Part shown: one piece after another, positions 41,959-50,570 of the stretch
Position numbering within the stretch: the first letter of the stretch is position 1
Layout: every line of letters starts with the position of its first letter
Assembly: GCF_040372165.1 (NCBI RefSeq)
Contig: NZ_BAABWG010000006.1
Span: 1 to 64,000, forward strand
Direction: 5' to 3'
Source: Hydrogenophaga sp040372165
GTDB lineage: Bacteria > Pseudomonadota > Gammaproteobacteria > Burkholderiales > Burkholderiaceae_C
Length of the DNA: 64,000 bases
Notes under the pieces: generated by a model
What the model saw: the letters and a program-made list of their open reading frames with translations, nothing else
What the model was told of the DNA's origin: nothing
Databases searched by the model: none
Translations under genes and position numbers: made by a program

Positions 41959-42510
41959 ATGAAAATCGATCGACAATGTGTGGTGTCCCTGACGTGGACA
42001 CTCAAGGATACGCTGGGTGAGACGCTCGACCAGCTGGAAGAACCCATGGAGTTCCTGGTGGGCGGCAGTGACCTGTTGCAGCGCATCGAAGACGAACTGC
42101 AGGGCAAAAAGGCAGGAGACACGCTCAGCCTTCACCTGGAACCAGAACACGCGTTCGGCGACTATGACGACCGTCTGCTGTTCCTGGAACCTCGACAACT
42201 GTTTCCGGGCGAGCTGGAAGTCGGGATGGCTTTTGAGGGTCTGCCCGAGGGATGCAACCCTTCCGCGCCGGCCGACCGGCTCTACTTCGTCAGCGACATC
42301 TACCCCGACCACGTGGTGCTCGACGGCAACCACCCGCTGGCGGGCATTGCGCTGCGGGTGTCAATGAAGGTGCACGCTGTGCGCGAAGCACGCGTGGACG
42401 AAGTGGGCAACGGCACGCTGGGCACCGGCTTCTTTCAGGTACGCGTCAACCCGGAAGAAAAGGGCAGCGGACCAGAGGGAGACCTCTCTCCAGGCCGGAC
42501 CCTGCACTGA
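41959..42510 (+). CDS. SlyD-like FKBP-type peptidyl-prolyl isomerase
   Basis: A 183-residue folding catalyst. FKBP elements are present: CVVSLTWTLKDTLGETLDQ, PMEFLVGGSDLLQRIEDEL and AGDTLSLHLEPEHAFGDYDD. An inserted flap domain (LEVGMAFEGLPEGCNPSAPA) resembles the insert-in-flap of SlyD. There is no His-rich metal-binding tail, unlike E. coli SlyD; the tail is Gly/Pro-rich. It is followed 18 bases later by convergent dut. No strong Shine-Dalgarno is seen. Confidence 0.85.
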   Translation: MKIDRQCVVSLTWTLKDTLGETLDQLEEPMEFLVGGSDLLQRIEDELQGKKAGDTLSLHLEPEHAFGDYDDRLLFLEPRQLFPGELEVGMAFEGLPEGCNPSAPADRLYFVSDIYPDHVVLDGNHPLAGIALRVSMKVHAVREARVDEVGNGTLGTGFFQVRVNPEEKGSGPEGDLSPGRTLH

Positions 42511-42528
42511 CCCAGGCCCAAACCGGGC

Positions 42529-42978
42529 TCAGCCGCGACCGGTAGAGCCGTAGCCGCCTTCGCCCCGTTCACTTTCACTGGCGAAGGCGTCGACCAGCTT
42601 GAATTGAGCCTGCACCACAGGCACGATCACCATTTGGGCAATTCGCTCCATGGGCTCGATCGTGAATGCCACATCGCTGCGGTTCCAGGCGCTGACCATC
42701 AGTTGGCCCTGGTAATCGCTGTCGATCAGGCCCACCAGATTGCCCAGCACAATCCCGTGCTTGTGTCCCAGGCCTGAACGCGGCAACAGCATCGCCGCAT
42801 AACCCGGGTCAGCCAGGTGAACGGCCAGCCCTGTGGGGACGAGCTGCCAGGCATTGGGCGCCAGTGTCAGGGGCGCATCCAGGCAGGCCCTCAGATCGAG
42901 TCCGGCGCTTCCAGGCGTGGCGTATGCGGGGAGCTGATCCGCCATGCGCGGATCCAGGACTTTGACTTCAATCTGCAT
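42529..42978 (-). CDS. dut: dUTP diphosphatase
   Basis: A 149-residue trimeric dUTPase that hydrolyses dUTP to dUMP, limiting uracil in DNA. Family motifs are seen in order: GSAGLDLRAC (motif 1), PRSGLGHKHGIVLGN (motif 2), GLIDSDYQGQL (motif 3), MERIAQMVIVPV (motif 4) and the C-terminal RGEGGYGSTGR (motif 5). All five are present, so the enzyme should be active. Confidence 0.97.
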   Translation of the reverse strand: MQIEVKVLDPRMADQLPAYATPGSAGLDLRACLDAPLTLAPNAWQLVPTGLAVHLADPGYAAMLLPRSGLGHKHGIVLGNLVGLIDSDYQGQLMVSAWNRSDVAFTIEPMERIAQMVIVPVVQAQFKLVDAFASESERGEGGYGSTGRG

Positions 42979-43009
42979 TGCTTCGTCTCAAACGTCGATT
43001 GGATGTAGT

Positions 43010-43033
43010 GAGGGCGCTCCTTGGAGCGCCCTC
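43010..43033. terminator. Strong hairpin downstream of dctM (weak terminator)
   Basis: GAGGGCGCTCC-TT-GGAGCGCCCTC forms an 11-bp perfect stem. It is followed by only a short T stretch on the plus strand and none on the minus strand, so it may block exonucleases or act with Rho rather than as a classical terminator of dctM. Confidence 0.5.
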
Positions 43034-43068
43034 TTTGGTCAGGTCAGAAACACTGAGCTCTCAGCGCT

Positions 43069-44853
43069 TCACTGCTGCTTCTCCTCCTGGATTGCATCTT
43101 GCAGTGCTTTCATCGGATCGTCCTCGGACTCAACCGATGGAGCTTCCAGATCGGCGCCAGGCTCGTCTGGTGCAGCAAACGGATCGTCAGCATCCCCGTA
43201 GTCTACATCGGGCAAGGCTTCCAGCTGATCCAGCACAGCGGCATCATCGAGTTTGACCTTGTTTTCAATACCGCCGGTCACGATCGAGGGATCGAACAGG
43301 ATGACGGTCACCATGATGAGTTGCAGGACGATGAAGGCCACTGCGCCTTTGTAGATTTGCCCCGTCGTCACTGCGGGAATGCGTTTGCCGGTGACTTCGT
43401 CGGTGTAGTCACTGCGTGCAGCCACACTGCGCAGATAGAACAAGGCGAAACCAAACGGTGGCGTCAGGAACGAGGTCTGCATGTTCATGGCAACCAGCAC
43501 ACCGAACCAGACCAGATCAATGCCCATCTTCTCCGCAACGGGAGCCAGCATCGGGATCACGATGAACGCGATCTCAAAGAAGTCGATGAACATGCCAAGC
43601 ACGAACACCAGCAGGTTCACCACAATCAGGAAGCCGATCTGTCCACCGGGCAATTTAGCAAACAGGTGTTCCACCCAGATATGTCCATCGGCCGCATTGA
43701 AGGTGAAACTGAAAACGGTGGATCCGATGAGGATGAACAGCACGAAAATGGCCAGCTTGGTCGTGTTCTCGAGCGCCTGCAACAAAACAGTGCCCGTCAG
43801 GCGCTTGCGTGCGCCAGCCATGACCAACGCGCCGAGTGCGCCCATGGCACCACCCTCAGTGGGCGTTGCAAAGCCCAGAAATATGGTTCCCAAGACCAGG
43901 AAAATCAGCACCAGCGGGGGGATCAGCACAAACGTGACCCTCTCAGCCAAGCGAGAGAGCAAGCCCAGCTTGAGGATGTGGTTGACCACCGCCAAACCCA
44001 GCGCGAGGAACGAGCCCGCCGTGATGGACATGATCACCATTTCATCGACTGGCGCCTCTGTTTCCCTGCCAGTCAGGAAGCGCCAGGCTTGGTCATGCAC
44101 TTGCGACCAAAGCACACCCGCCACGGCGCAAATGGCCAGCAAAATGGCCAGGGACATGTGACCACTGCTGCCATTGGGCTCGACATAAATACGAGCCTCC
44201 TTGGGCAATGCAGGAACCCATGAGGGACGCACCAGCACGACGCCCACCACAAACAGGAGGTAAAGCCCCACCAGCATGACGCCTGGCAGCATGGCGCCGG
44301 CATACATGTCACCCACGGAGCGACCGAGCTGGTCGGCCAACACAATCAAGACCAGCGATGGTGGAATGGCTTGTGCCAGCGTGCCGGAGGCCGTGATGGT
44401 TCCTGTGGCAATGGTGCGGTTGTACCCGTAGCGAAGCATGATCGGCAAGGAGATCAAGCCCATGGAGATGACCGCCGCAGCCACAACGCCCGTCGTTGCG
44501 GCCAGCAGTGCGCCGACCAGAATCACGGCAACCGCCAAGCCACCCCTGACCGGACCGAAGACCTGAGCAACCGTTTCAAGCAAGTCTTCCGCCATGCCAC
44601 TTCGCTCGAGAATGATCCCCATGAGCGTGAAAAACGGAATGGCCAGCAGGGTGTCGTTCTGCATGATGCCAAACACCCTCAGCGGCAAAGCCTGAAAAAG
44701 ATTGGAAGGGATCAGTCCGATCTCCATTCCCAGAAAGCCGAAGGCCAGACCCGTGGCTGCCAGCGAGAACGCAACCGGGAAGCCCATCAACAAGAATGCC
44801 AGCAACCCGACAAAGAGGATCGGCACGAAGTTTTGTGTCAGAAATTCAACCAT
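43069..44853 (-). CDS. dctM: TRAP transporter large membrane subunit (DctM) with acidic tail
   Basis: The transport subunit of a tripartite ATP-independent periplasmic carrier, 594 residues from ATG 44853 (MVEFLTQNFV). TRAP-M features are FPVAFSLAATGLAFGFLGM and TGTITASGTLAQAIPPSLVL. It is longer than the usual roughly 425 residues: a central insert (about residues 230-330) adds extra helices, as in TakM-like proteins. The final 75 or so residues form an acidic, hydrophilic tail (AVLDQLEALPDVDYGDADD onward). It overlaps dctQ by eight bases. Confidence 0.92.
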   Translation of the reverse strand: MVEFLTQNFVPILFVGLLAFLLMGFPVAFSLAATGLAFGFLGMEIGLIPSNLFQALPLRVFGIMQNDTLLAIPFFTLMGIILERSGMAEDLLETVAQVFGPVRGGLAVAVILVGALLAATTGVVAAAVISMGLISLPIMLRYGYNRTIATGTITASGTLAQAIPPSLVLIVLADQLGRSVGDMYAGAMLPGVMLVGLYLLFVVGVVLVRPSWVPALPKEARIYVEPNGSSGHMSLAILLAICAVAGVLWSQVHDQAWRFLTGRETEAPVDEMVIMSITAGSFLALGLAVVNHILKLGLLSRLAERVTFVLIPPLVLIFLVLGTIFLGFATPTEGGAMGALGALVMAGARKRLTGTVLLQALENTTKLAIFVLFILIGSTVFSFTFNAADGHIWVEHLFAKLPGGQIGFLIVVNLLVFVLGMFIDFFEIAFIVIPMLAPVAEKMGIDLVWFGVLVAMNMQTSFLTPPFGFALFYLRSVAARSDYTDEVTGKRIPAVTTGQIYKGAVAFIVLQLIMVTVILFDPSIVTGGIENKVKLDDAAVLDQLEALPDVDYGDADDPFAAPDEPGADLEAPSVESEDDPMKALQDAIQEEKQQ

Positions 44854-45442
44854 GTTGACGCTCCGCGTCAGTCGCAACGTGCGACGACTCGTTAGGGACT
44901 TCGGTGGCCTCTTCTTCTTCGTGGGCCAGCGCATCGGATCCAGCGCCGGTCAAGAAGGCCACGCGTTTGATCAGCTCGCTCACACCTTGCAATGCGAGCA
45001 GACCAAATCCGGCGGGAATCAATGCGAATACCGGCCACCTGATGAGGCCGCCTGCGTTGACGGAGGTTTCACCCGAGGCGTACTTCTCCGCCAGCAATGG
45101 CCAAGCGTAGTAAGACATCAACCAGCACAGCGGAAACAGAAAAACAATAATTCCGATGATGTCGATCCAGTTGCGCGTTCTGGCAGAAAACTTGGTCGAC
45201 AGAAAATCGATGCGCACATGGGCGTTCTTGAGAAACGCGTAGCCGGCACCGAGCATGAACACCCCGGCAAACAGGTACCACTGAATCTCCAGCCATGCGT
45301 TGGAGCTGGTGTTGAACAGTTTTCGAATGATGGCGTTGCCCGCACTGATCAGTGTGGCGGCCAGAATCAGCCACATGACCAACCTGCCAACCCAGGTTGA
45401 GATCGTGTCTATCCAGCGCGATAGCGTTAAAAGGTAACTCAT
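44846..45442 (-). CDS. dctQ: TRAP transporter small membrane subunit (DctQ)
   Basis: A 198-residue protein with four hydrophobic helices, matching DctQ subunits. The conserved stretch SSNAWLEIQWYLFAGVFMLG AGY-type sequence lies near residue 50, and LKNAHVRIDFLSTKFSARTR follows. It pairs with DctM to form the membrane complex. A terminator separates it from dctP, so expression of QM may be lower than that of P. Confidence 0.9.
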   Translation of the reverse strand: MSYLLTLSRWIDTISTWVGRLVMWLILAATLISAGNAIIRKLFNTSSNAWLEIQWYLFAGVFMLGAGYAFLKNAHVRIDFLSTKFSARTRNWIDIIGIIVFLFPLCWLMSYYAWPLLAEKYASGETSVNAGGLIRWPVFALIPAGFGLLALQGVSELIKRVAFLTGAGSDALAHEEEEATEVPNESSHVATDAERQHG

Positions 45443-45551
45443 GGCATTCCGAGGTCAATTCGTTCGGGTAGCAGTGTAGAGGCCAGCATTCGTACTGCCT
45501 GAGCGCAGGCTGACGAACAAGGCGTGTTGCATCCATCCAGAGATGTTTCAG

Positions 45552-45578
45552 CAAAAAACCCCGCCAAAGCGGGGCTTT
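45552..45578 (-). terminator. Intra-operon terminator between dctP and dctQ
   Basis: On the minus strand AAAGCCCCGC-TTTG-GCGGGGTTTTTT is a standard Rho-independent terminator, 25 bases after the dctP stop. It would make binding protein in excess over the membrane subunits. Confidence 0.88.
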
Positions 45579-45602
45579 CTGCATCAATTTGCCATGACTG
45601 AA

Positions 45603-46682
45603 TTACAGCTTGGCAGACTGCATGTAGCGGTCGAACTGGGCTTCCGTGAAGCGGAACCACAGGTTGGCGTCCTTGCGGAATGCCGAGTAGTCCTCGTAGA
45701 TCTTCTTCCACTTGGGGTTCTTGGCGCTCAGATCGCTGTACAGCGCCATGGAGTGCTTGTAAGCCTCGTCCATCACCGACTTGGGGAATGGAGACACTTT
45801 GGCACCACCGGCGACCAGGCGCTTGAGAGCGGCCGGGTTGCGGGCGTCGTACTTGGCCTGCATTTCGGTGTGAGCGTAGGCAGCAGCAGCCGTCACGATG
45901 GCCTGATACTCCTTCGGCAGACCTGCAAACGCCTTGTCGTTGACGTACAGCGACAGCTGAGCGCCACCCTCCCACCAGCCTGGGTAGTAGTAGTGCTTGG
46001 CAACCTTGTAGAAGCCCAGCTTCTCGTCGTCGTATGGACCGACCCACTCGGTGGCGTCAATGGTGCCTTTTTCCAGCGCCTGGTAGATCTCGCCACCAGG
46101 AATGCTCTGTGGCACACCACCCATGGCGGTGAAAACCTTGCCGGCAAAGCCACCAATGCGCATCTTCATGCCCTTGATGTCTTCGGCGCCCTTGATGGGC
46201 TTGCGGTACCAGCCACCCATCTGGGCACCCGTGTTACCCATCGGGAAGTTGACCATGTTGTAGTCGGCGTAGAACTCGCGGAACAGCTTCATGCCGTTGC
46301 CGTCGTACATCCAGGCCGTCAGCTGGCGGCTGTTCAGGCCAAACGGGATGGCCGTATCCAGAGCAAAGGTCTCGTCCTTGCCGTGGAAGTAGTAAGGGGC
46401 GGTGTGGCCGCACTCGACGGTGCCCTGCTGGACGCCATCCACGATACCGAAGGCAGGCATGATCTCGCCGCCAGCATGCACGGAGATCGTGAATTTGCCG
46501 CCGGTCATGTCATTGACATAGCCTGCGAAGGTCTCGGCTGCACCGTAGATGGTGTCCAGTGCCTTGGGAAAGCTCGATGCCAGGCGCCAGCGAATGTTGT
46601 TTTGTGCGTATACCGCGGGTGCTGCACCGGCTGCCAGCACACCTGCGATACCAGCGTGCTTGATGACTGAACGACGATCCAT
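45603..46682 (-). CDS. dctP: TRAP transporter solute-binding protein (TakP-like)
   Basis: A 359-residue periplasmic binding protein. The N-terminus MDRRSVIKHAGIAGVLAAG has a twin-arginine-type signal, with processing after AVYA. Conserved ligand-binding sequence includes PMGNTGAQMGGWYRKPI and the carboxylate-binding Arg region KGMKMRIGGFAGKV. Likely ligands are 2-oxo or hydroxy monocarboxylates such as pyruvate or lactate, inferred from resemblance to TakP-type proteins. It is the first gene of dctPQM. A TACAAT -10-like box lies upstream (46753-46758). Confidence 0.92.
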   Translation of the reverse strand: MDRRSVIKHAGIAGVLAAGAAPAVYAQNNIRWRLASSFPKALDTIYGAAETFAGYVNDMTGGKFTISVHAGGEIMPAFGIVDGVQQGTVECGHTAPYYFHGKDETFALDTAIPFGLNSRQLTAWMYDGNGMKLFREFYADYNMVNFPMGNTGAQMGGWYRKPIKGAEDIKGMKMRIGGFAGKVFTAMGGVPQSIPGGEIYQALEKGTIDATEWVGPYDDEKLGFYKVAKHYYYPGWWEGGAQLSLYVNDKAFAGLPKEYQAIVTAAAAYAHTEMQAKYDARNPAALKRLVAGGAKVSPFPKSVMDEAYKHSMALYSDLSAKNPKWKKIYEDYSAFRKDANLWFRFTEAQFDRYMQSAKL

Positions 46683-46878
46683 GTTGTTTGACTCCGAATA
46701 GTGATGAAGAAGCTTGCACCTTCACAGATACAAGCGAGGGCGAAGTGAAATCATTGTATGAATCCACTCGGAGCCAATGTTGGGGGTTTTCCCTCGCAAC
46801 AGCCCTTGCACCCGCAGTGCTTCAGGCTTTTGCAAGCTTAAGCACTCAGGCTTTCAACAGAGATGTGAAATTTCTTGG

Positions 46879-48783
46879 TCAGGCCACGACCTGGAGGCCT
46901 GCACCGCCTCCGAACAGGTCGGAAAAACGCCGCCGTACCGATCGTTCGATACCCGCAGCGTCGAGGCCTTCATTGGCCAGCAGTCGCACCGGATCACCAT
47001 GTTCGATGAATTCGTCCGGCAAACCCAGCTGCAAGACCGGTACGTCGATGCCATGCGACTCAAGTGCCTCGAGCACGGCACTGCCGGCCCCGCCCATGAC
47101 ACAGCCCTCTTCCACCGTGACCAGCGCACTGTGGCTGCGAGCGATCGAGAGCAGCATCTCTTCGTCGAGCGGCTTGACCCAACGCATGTTGGCCACTGTG
47201 ACGCCCATGCGCTCGCCCGCTTCCAGCGCTGGATACAGGAGACTGCCGAAAGCCAGAATGGCGACACTGCGGCCCTGGCGGCGAATCTCGCCCTTGCCGA
47301 ATGGCAGTCCTTCCAGATCGGCGGGCACTTTGGCGCCGACCCCGGCTCCACGTGGATACCGGACCGCCACGGGATGATCCTGCCCGTGCGCCGTGCTCAG
47401 CAGGCGGCGAGTTTCGGCCTCGTCCGCAGGGCAGGCCACCGACATGTTGGGAATGCACCGCAGGAACGCAATGTCATAGGCGCCTGCATGGGTAGCCCCG
47501 TCCGCACCCACCAGACCTGCACGGTCCAGCGCAAAGACCATGGGCAGCTTCTGCAGCGCGACGTCGTGAATGAGCTGATCGTACGCGCGCTGCAGGAATG
47601 TGGAATAGATCGCCACAACGGGTTTGAGCCCTTCGCAGGCCAGGCCGGCGGCAAACGTGACGGCATGCTGCTCGGCGATTCCGACGTCAAAATAGCGATC
47701 AGGAAAGCGCTTGTGAAACTCCACCATGCCTGAGCCTTCGCGCATCGCAGGCGTGATCGCCACGAGCTTCTCGTCCTGCTCGGCCATGTCGCACAGCCAC
47801 GAACCGAATACCTGCGTGAATGTGAGCTTGCCTGGCTTGGAAGACTTGACCAGCCCGACGGCGGGATCAAACTTGCCTGGACCGTGATACGCGACAGGAT
47901 CCGCTTCGGCCAGCTTGTATCCCTGCCCCTTTTTGGTCACCACATGCAAGAACTGCGGCCCGCTACCTGCATCCATGAGATCGCAGATGTTCTCAAGCGT
48001 GGGGACAAGCGAGTCAAGATCGTGGCCGTCAATAGGCCCGATGTAGTTGAATCCGAACTTCTCGAACAGCGTCGCAGGCACCACCATGCCCTTGGCATGC
48101 TCTTCAAACCGCTTGGCCAGTTCGAACAATGGCGGGGCCCCTTTGAGCACCTGCTTGCCAACACTCTTGGCCGTGGCATAAAAACGCCCGCTCATGAGCT
48201 GGGCCAGGTACCGGTTGAGTGCTCCCACCGGCGGGGAGATCGACATATCGTTGTCGTTGAGAATGACCAGCAGCTTGCCCTCTTCCACACCGGCATTGTT
48301 CAGCGCTTCAAAGGCCATACCGGCCGTCATGGCGCCATCGCCGATGATGGCCACCGACCGTCGCCCGTCGCCCGTCAGCCTGGAGGCGACAGCCATACCC
48401 AGTGCCGCAGAAATGCTGGTCGAGGAATGCGCTGTGCCAAACGTGTCGTATTCGCTTTCGTCACGCCGCGGGAAGCCACTGATGCCACCGAGCTGGCGCA
48501 GCGTTCCCATGCGGTCACGCCGGCCCGTGAGAATCTTGTGCGCATAGGTCTGGTGCCCCACGTCCCACACCAACCGGTCGTCAGGGGTGTTGAACACGTA
48601 GTGCAAGGCAACTGTCAACTCGACTGTACCGAGGTTGGAGCTGAGGTGTCCTCCCGTGCGGGAAACGCTCTCTAGCAGATATTCCCGCAACTCATTGGCC
48701 AGGGTGGGCAACTCATGCCGTCCCAGCTTGCGCAAATCCCCAGGGGAGTCGATTCGGGTGAGCAGTCCTTTGCTCTCACTCAT
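46879..48783 (-). CDS. dxs: 1-deoxy-D-xylulose-5-phosphate synthase
   Basis: A 634-residue thiamine-diphosphate enzyme, entry step of the MEP isoprenoid pathway (pyruvate + GAP to DXP). The TPP motif is IIGDGAMTAGMAFEALNNAG to LNDNDMSISPP. The pyrimidine domain contains YFDVGIAEQHAVTFAAGLA with the catalytic Glu. It is the last gene of the xseB-ispA-dxs cluster; the gap to ispA is 17 bases. Confidence 0.97.
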   Translation of the reverse strand: MSESKGLLTRIDSPGDLRKLGRHELPTLANELREYLLESVSRTGGHLSSNLGTVELTVALHYVFNTPDDRLVWDVGHQTYAHKILTGRRDRMGTLRQLGGISGFPRRDESEYDTFGTAHSSTSISAALGMAVASRLTGDGRRSVAIIGDGAMTAGMAFEALNNAGVEEGKLLVILNDNDMSISPPVGALNRYLAQLMSGRFYATAKSVGKQVLKGAPPLFELAKRFEEHAKGMVVPATLFEKFGFNYIGPIDGHDLDSLVPTLENICDLMDAGSGPQFLHVVTKKGQGYKLAEADPVAYHGPGKFDPAVGLVKSSKPGKLTFTQVFGSWLCDMAEQDEKLVAITPAMREGSGMVEFHKRFPDRYFDVGIAEQHAVTFAAGLACEGLKPVVAIYSTFLQRAYDQLIHDVALQKLPMVFALDRAGLVGADGATHAGAYDIAFLRCIPNMSVACPADEAETRRLLSTAHGQDHPVAVRYPRGAGVGAKVPADLEGLPFGKGEIRRQGRSVAILAFGSLLYPALEAGERMGVTVANMRWVKPLDEEMLLSIARSHSALVTVEEGCVMGGAGSAVLEALESHGIDVPVLQLGLPDEFIEHGDPVRLLANEGLDAAGIERSVRRRFSDLFGGGAGLQVVA

Positions 48784-48800
48784 GGTGCTTCACTCTCGCT

Positions 48801-49724
48801 TCAGTGGTTGCGGCGGGCCACCCAGTCGGCCAGCGCGTGCAAATGATCGGTATGGGTCAGCCCGCTTTGGCGCAGCGCATCGTGCGCCCTTTCAAGCACC
48901 GTGGACGCATACGCCTGTGAGGCCTGAAGCCCCAGCAGTGACACGAAGGTGGGTTTGTCGTCCGCGGCATCCTTGCCAGCGGTCTTCCCCAGCGTGGCTG
49001 AGTCGGCAGTGACATCAAGAATGTCGTCGACGACCTGAAACGCCAGCCCCAAGGCCGCGCCGTAGGCCTTCAACTGCGCCGCGGCTTCGGCGGAGCATTG
49101 GCCAGTTGCGGCACCCATGGTGACACTGGCTTGCAGCAAGGCGCCTGTTTTCAGGCGATGCATCGATTCCAGCGCTTGCTGGTCGAGACTGATGCCCACA
49201 CTGGCCAGGTCGATGGCCTGCCCTCCTGCCATGCCGTACGCACCAGCAGCCAACGCGAGCTGTCGGCACAGGCCGAAACCGGTCTCTGCGGGCATGGAAC
49301 CATCGTCTGGTAGCAGCAACTCAAAAGCCAGGGCCTGTAGAGCGTCTCCGGCCAGCAAGGCAGAGGCTTCTCCGAACTTGACGTGGACCGTTGGCTTTCC
49401 CCGGCGCAGCACATCGTTGTCCATACAGGGCATGTCGTCATGGACCAGAGAATAGGCGTGGATCAGCTCCACCGCACAGCCGGCCCGCATGGCAGCGCCA
49501 GCGTTGCCGCCAACCGCCTCGCTGGCCGCCAGCACCAGCAAGGGACGCAAGCGCTTTCCGCCATCGAGAACGGCGTAGCGCATGGCTTCGCCGAGATCCG
49601 CTGGAGCGTTTGCACTGACCCATCCAGACAGAGCTGCCTCTATCTCCTGTTGGCGCGTCTGTCGCCAGCTAGCGAAGTCAGGCGCATCGACTGTTGTATG
49701 GGCCACCGGCGCGAGTTCGGTCAT
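48801..49724 (-). CDS. ispA: Farnesyl diphosphate synthase (polyprenyl synthetase)
   Basis: A 307-residue all-alpha prenyltransferase. The aspartate-rich motifs are LVHDDMPCMDND (first) and FQVVDDILDVTAD (second), the bacterial FPPS type. KRLRPLLVLAASEA supplies the IPP-binding basic residues. ATG 49724 shares one base with the xseB stop; a TTG one codon upstream is possible. It makes FPP for quinone and undecaprenyl synthesis. Confidence 0.95.
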   Translation of the reverse strand: MTELAPVAHTTVDAPDFASWRQTRQQEIEAALSGWVSANAPADLGEAMRYAVLDGGKRLRPLLVLAASEAVGGNAGAAMRAGCAVELIHAYSLVHDDMPCMDNDVLRRGKPTVHVKFGEASALLAGDALQALAFELLLPDDGSMPAETGFGLCRQLALAAGAYGMAGGQAIDLASVGISLDQQALESMHRLKTGALLQASVTMGAATGQCSAEAAAQLKAYGAALGLAFQVVDDILDVTADSATLGKTAGKDAADDKPTFVSLLGLQASQAYASTVLERAHDALRQSGLTHTDHLHALADWVARRNH

Positions 49725-49990
49725 CAATCGTCTTCCCAGGGCTGCAGGCTGTCGCCCTCCAACACCTTGATCTGTTGCTCAACCGCCTCCAGACGGCCGC
49801 GGCAGAAGTTCAGAAGCTCGGCACCACGTCGGTAACGCCCCAGCAGTTCTTCGAGCGGGAGCTGGCCAGCATCCAGCTGGGAAACAAGCTCCTCAAGCTC
49901 CCTGAGAGCAGCGTCATAGTTTTCGGGCGCGTCCTGTGCAGCTTTTGCGGAAGCCTTGGTCGTCGACTTGGATCCGGAACTTGCGGGCAT
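49724..49990 (-). CDS. xseB: Exodeoxyribonuclease VII small subunit
   Basis: An 88-residue subunit with the typical helical core NYDAALRELEELVSQLDAGQ and LPLEELLGRYRRGAELLNFC. It binds XseA to form a single-strand exonuclease. The N-terminal 20 residues are a Ser/Lys/Ala-rich extension. It heads the xseB-ispA-dxs operon. Confidence 0.93.
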   Translation of the reverse strand: MPASSGSKSTTKASAKAAQDAPENYDAALRELEELVSQLDAGQLPLEELLGRYRRGAELLNFCRGRLEAVEQQIKVLEGDSLQPWEDD

Positions 49991-50570
49991 GGAAGTATGG
50001 TCTCAGCGGTGGCAAGGATGGCCAGACCGGCATCCGATCCAGCAAAACAGTTGTGACCGGCCCGTCCAGGTCCGGTGAGAACGACCTCGTATTCTACCGC
50101 CCCGGTCTTTCACTCCCGGCTTGCCGGCCGGGGCAGGCAGCGCTCATCACACAGAACCGATGTTGGTAACAAATTGACCTGAAAAAGGTATAATTGAAGG
50201 TTTCCTTTTCCTTGCCCGGCTGCGGCTTCGGTCTCGATGAACGGTTGAAAACGCTTTGCGGCGCTAGCGCAGGACTCCTGCACGATGCGGCCATGGCTGT
50301 TTGCGCCTCCTGGTGACCTGCAGAAGGCTTGGCAAGTGGTGAGGGGTCGGGACGGCATCACCGCCCAATCAGGGTAAAAGCGAACAATGGCTGCATTGAC
50401 GCCATGGACATTGCCGGGCTACGCAGTGCGGTCGGCCTCCCTGAAACCGGTGGTGACAAAACCCGTACCCGAACTGCCATCGCCATCGTCCGCGCCTGAT
50501 GCGTCCAACCTTTGTTCGCCAAGCGCTTTTCCTGCCCCTTCATAGGGGGAGTCTCTAGGTCAGGATCTCC
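49991..50570. other. 580-bp intergenic region, no recognised gene
   Basis: This gap lies between divergent xseB and the Rieske gene. A perfect TATAAT is at 50189-50194 (plus strand) with no good -35 at 17 bases (TTGGTA lies 20 bases before it). If used, the Rieske mRNA would have a leader of about 370 nt, or the region encodes a small RNA. A 52-codon ORF (50387-50545) has weak coding character and no clear ribosome site. I recognise no known riboswitch or structural RNA. Confidence 0.5.

Noticed and set aside
43099..44223. A 374-residue His/Gln/Asp-rich plus-strand ORF opposite dctM.
   Set aside because: Its composition is the mirror of hydrophobic codons of the membrane protein on the other strand.
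50174..50194. TTGACC followed by TATAAT as a sigma-70 promoter.
   Set aside because: The spacing is only 9 bases, too short for the pair to work together. The TATAAT alone is retained as a candidate.
50200..50540. 6S RNA, tmRNA or a known riboswitch in the gap upstream of the Rieske gene.
   Set aside because: No conserved 6S bubble, tmRNA acceptor or tag sequence, or TPP, cobalamin or SAM signatures could be found by eye.
50387..50545. A 52-codon ORF (MAALTPWTLPGYAVRSASLK...) in the gap before the Rieske gene.
   Set aside because: Third-position GC is low compared with real genes in the window, the Shine-Dalgarno is weak and the sequence is Pro/Ser-rich without a motif. It is kept only as part of the gap description.
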